DNA from: Tenacibaculum sp. MAR_2010_89
GTDB lineage: Bacteria > Bacteroidota > Bacteroidia > Flavobacteriales > Flavobacteriaceae
Reading direction: 5' to 3'
NCBI RefSeq assembly: GCF_900105985.1
Contig: NZ_FNUB01000002.1
Coordinates: 49,950-113,949, forward strand
DNA: 64,000 nucleotides
How positions within the stretch are numbered: position 1 is the stretch's first letter; each line of letters starts with the position of its first letter. The notes beneath the pieces are model-generated. The model was not told the origin of the DNA, searched no databases, and saw only the letters and a list, made by a program, of their open reading frames with translations. The translations under genes were made by a program, and so were the position numbers. Below, one piece after another: positions 63,205 through 64,000 of the stretch.

Positions 63205-63280
63205 TAGAGAAAGCGACACGATCACAGAGATTTTGGAAAGACTGTTAAAAAGTCAGTTAGTTCGATTCTAACGTTTCTAC
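63205..63280 (+). other. tRNA-like element in the rRNA leader
   Basis: 76 bases. T-arm GTTAG-TTCGATT-CTAAC (63256-63272) with the universal GTTCGATTC, a 7-base loop on a GACT/AGTC stem (63240-63254), and ends TAGAGAA / GTTTCTA that pair at six of seven positions. The D-arm is not recognisable and the variable loop is one base, so a working tRNA is unlikely. Confidence 0.4.
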
Positions 63281-63327
63281 AAGAAGTTAATTAAGATTTT
63301 GATTGAGAGATATCAAGTATTAAGATT

Positions 63328-63345
63328 AACAAAGTTCATTGAAAA
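63328..63345 (+). promoter_or_regulatory. boxA-like motif in the rRNA leader
   Basis: AACAAAGTTCATTGAAAA, similar to boxA antitermination sites; a related AGCAAAGTTCATTAAG occurs after P1 near 62997. Such sites usually recruit the NusB complex to rRNA transcripts. Confidence 0.4.
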
Positions 63346-63451
63346 TATTGAAATTGACAGCGTAATTAAAGAGTAGAATTACCACAGTCTAATTAGTTAG
63401 ATTAAAAAAATTCTTTTGAAACTTATTCATTAATAATATTAAAGATTATAC

Positions 63452-64000
<549 letters not shown>

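Larger units (their letters stand above)
62300..63451. other. Intergenic and rRNA-leader region, 1152 bases
   Basis: Between thrS and 16S rRNA. Contents from left: AT-rich spacer, histidine-kinase remnant (62445-62585), GC-rich repeat (about 62614-62735), a promoter-like relic near 62851-62894, promoters P1 to P3, boxA-like AAAGTTCATT motifs, and a tRNA-like element (63205-63280). See separate entries. Confidence 0.7.

Overview
The window is a stretch of chromosome from a member of the Bacteroidota, family Flavobacteriaceae. Evidence: very AT-rich DNA, TAnnTTTG-type minus-7 promoter elements, a short 287-residue primary sigma factor, a PorT-like type IX secretion protein, a complete mevalonate-pathway gene set, SusC/TonB-type receptors, and a partial 16S rRNA gene whose variable regions look most like Tenacibaculum. 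The genus is an inference; a 16S search would settle it. Nearly everything is core chromosome. I see no phage, insertion sequence, CRISPR array or classical defence island.

Layout. 1-3.7 kb: a TolC / adaptor / RND efflux operon, the permease cut by the window edge. 3.9-10 kb: a lipoprotein metallopeptidase, a Crp-family regulator, a CBS protein, rpe, the primary sigma factor, an ECF sigma factor with a small partner gene, and an MscS-like protein. 10.0-10.3 kb: a noncoding interval with two identical 30-nt hairpin elements, each followed by a second hairpin and a terminator. 10.3-15.3 kb: porT, ubiE/menG, a triple-domain Nfu protein, a FadL-like porin and a Ser/Arg-rich lipoprotein. 15.4-17.6 kb: proS, two identical tRNA-Glu genes and rpsT. 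17.8-24.9 kb: the rod-shape and wall operon mreBCD-mrdA-rodA, with purH upstream. 25-29 kb: a 41-residue small gene, a GAF protein, and a probable metal (copper-like) uptake cluster of HYC_CC_PP protein, TonB receptor and HMA protein. 29-32.5 kb: a propeller-type histidine kinase with a LuxR-type regulator.

32.8-44.8 kb: rluB, a UbiA-type prenyltransferase, mevalonate kinase, diphosphomevalonate decarboxylase, a LytS/LytTR pair, several small genes, a GYDIA-type GHMP kinase (best local candidate for phosphomevalonate kinase) and HMG-CoA reductase. Together these could make isopentenyl diphosphate and feed isoprenoid lipids. 45-50.9 kb: a DPP IV-like peptidase followed by two POT peptide transporters, a coherent peptide-use module, then a thioredoxin-like protein. 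50.9-58.4 kb: comEC, an unrecognised six-cysteine 119-residue protein, an OmpR-type two-component pair with a divergent TonB-like gene behind a 21-bp-phased operator, an AsnC-type regulator and a divergent histidine decarboxylase. 58.4-62.3 kb: thrS-infC-rpmI-rplT; infC starts on ATA. 62.3-64.0 kb: a histidine-kinase remnant, a GC-rich repeat, tandem rRNA promoters, a tRNA-like element and the first 549 bases of 16S rRNA.

Most notable for a second look: the paired noncoding hairpin modules at 10.05-10.28 kb, the 21-bp-phased repeats at 55.7 kb, the Cys-rich orphan at 53.3 kb, the tRNA-like sequence in the rRNA leader, the ATA start of infC, and a two-base insertion in a near-universal stretch of 16S rRNA. 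All calls are by eye, without database searches.
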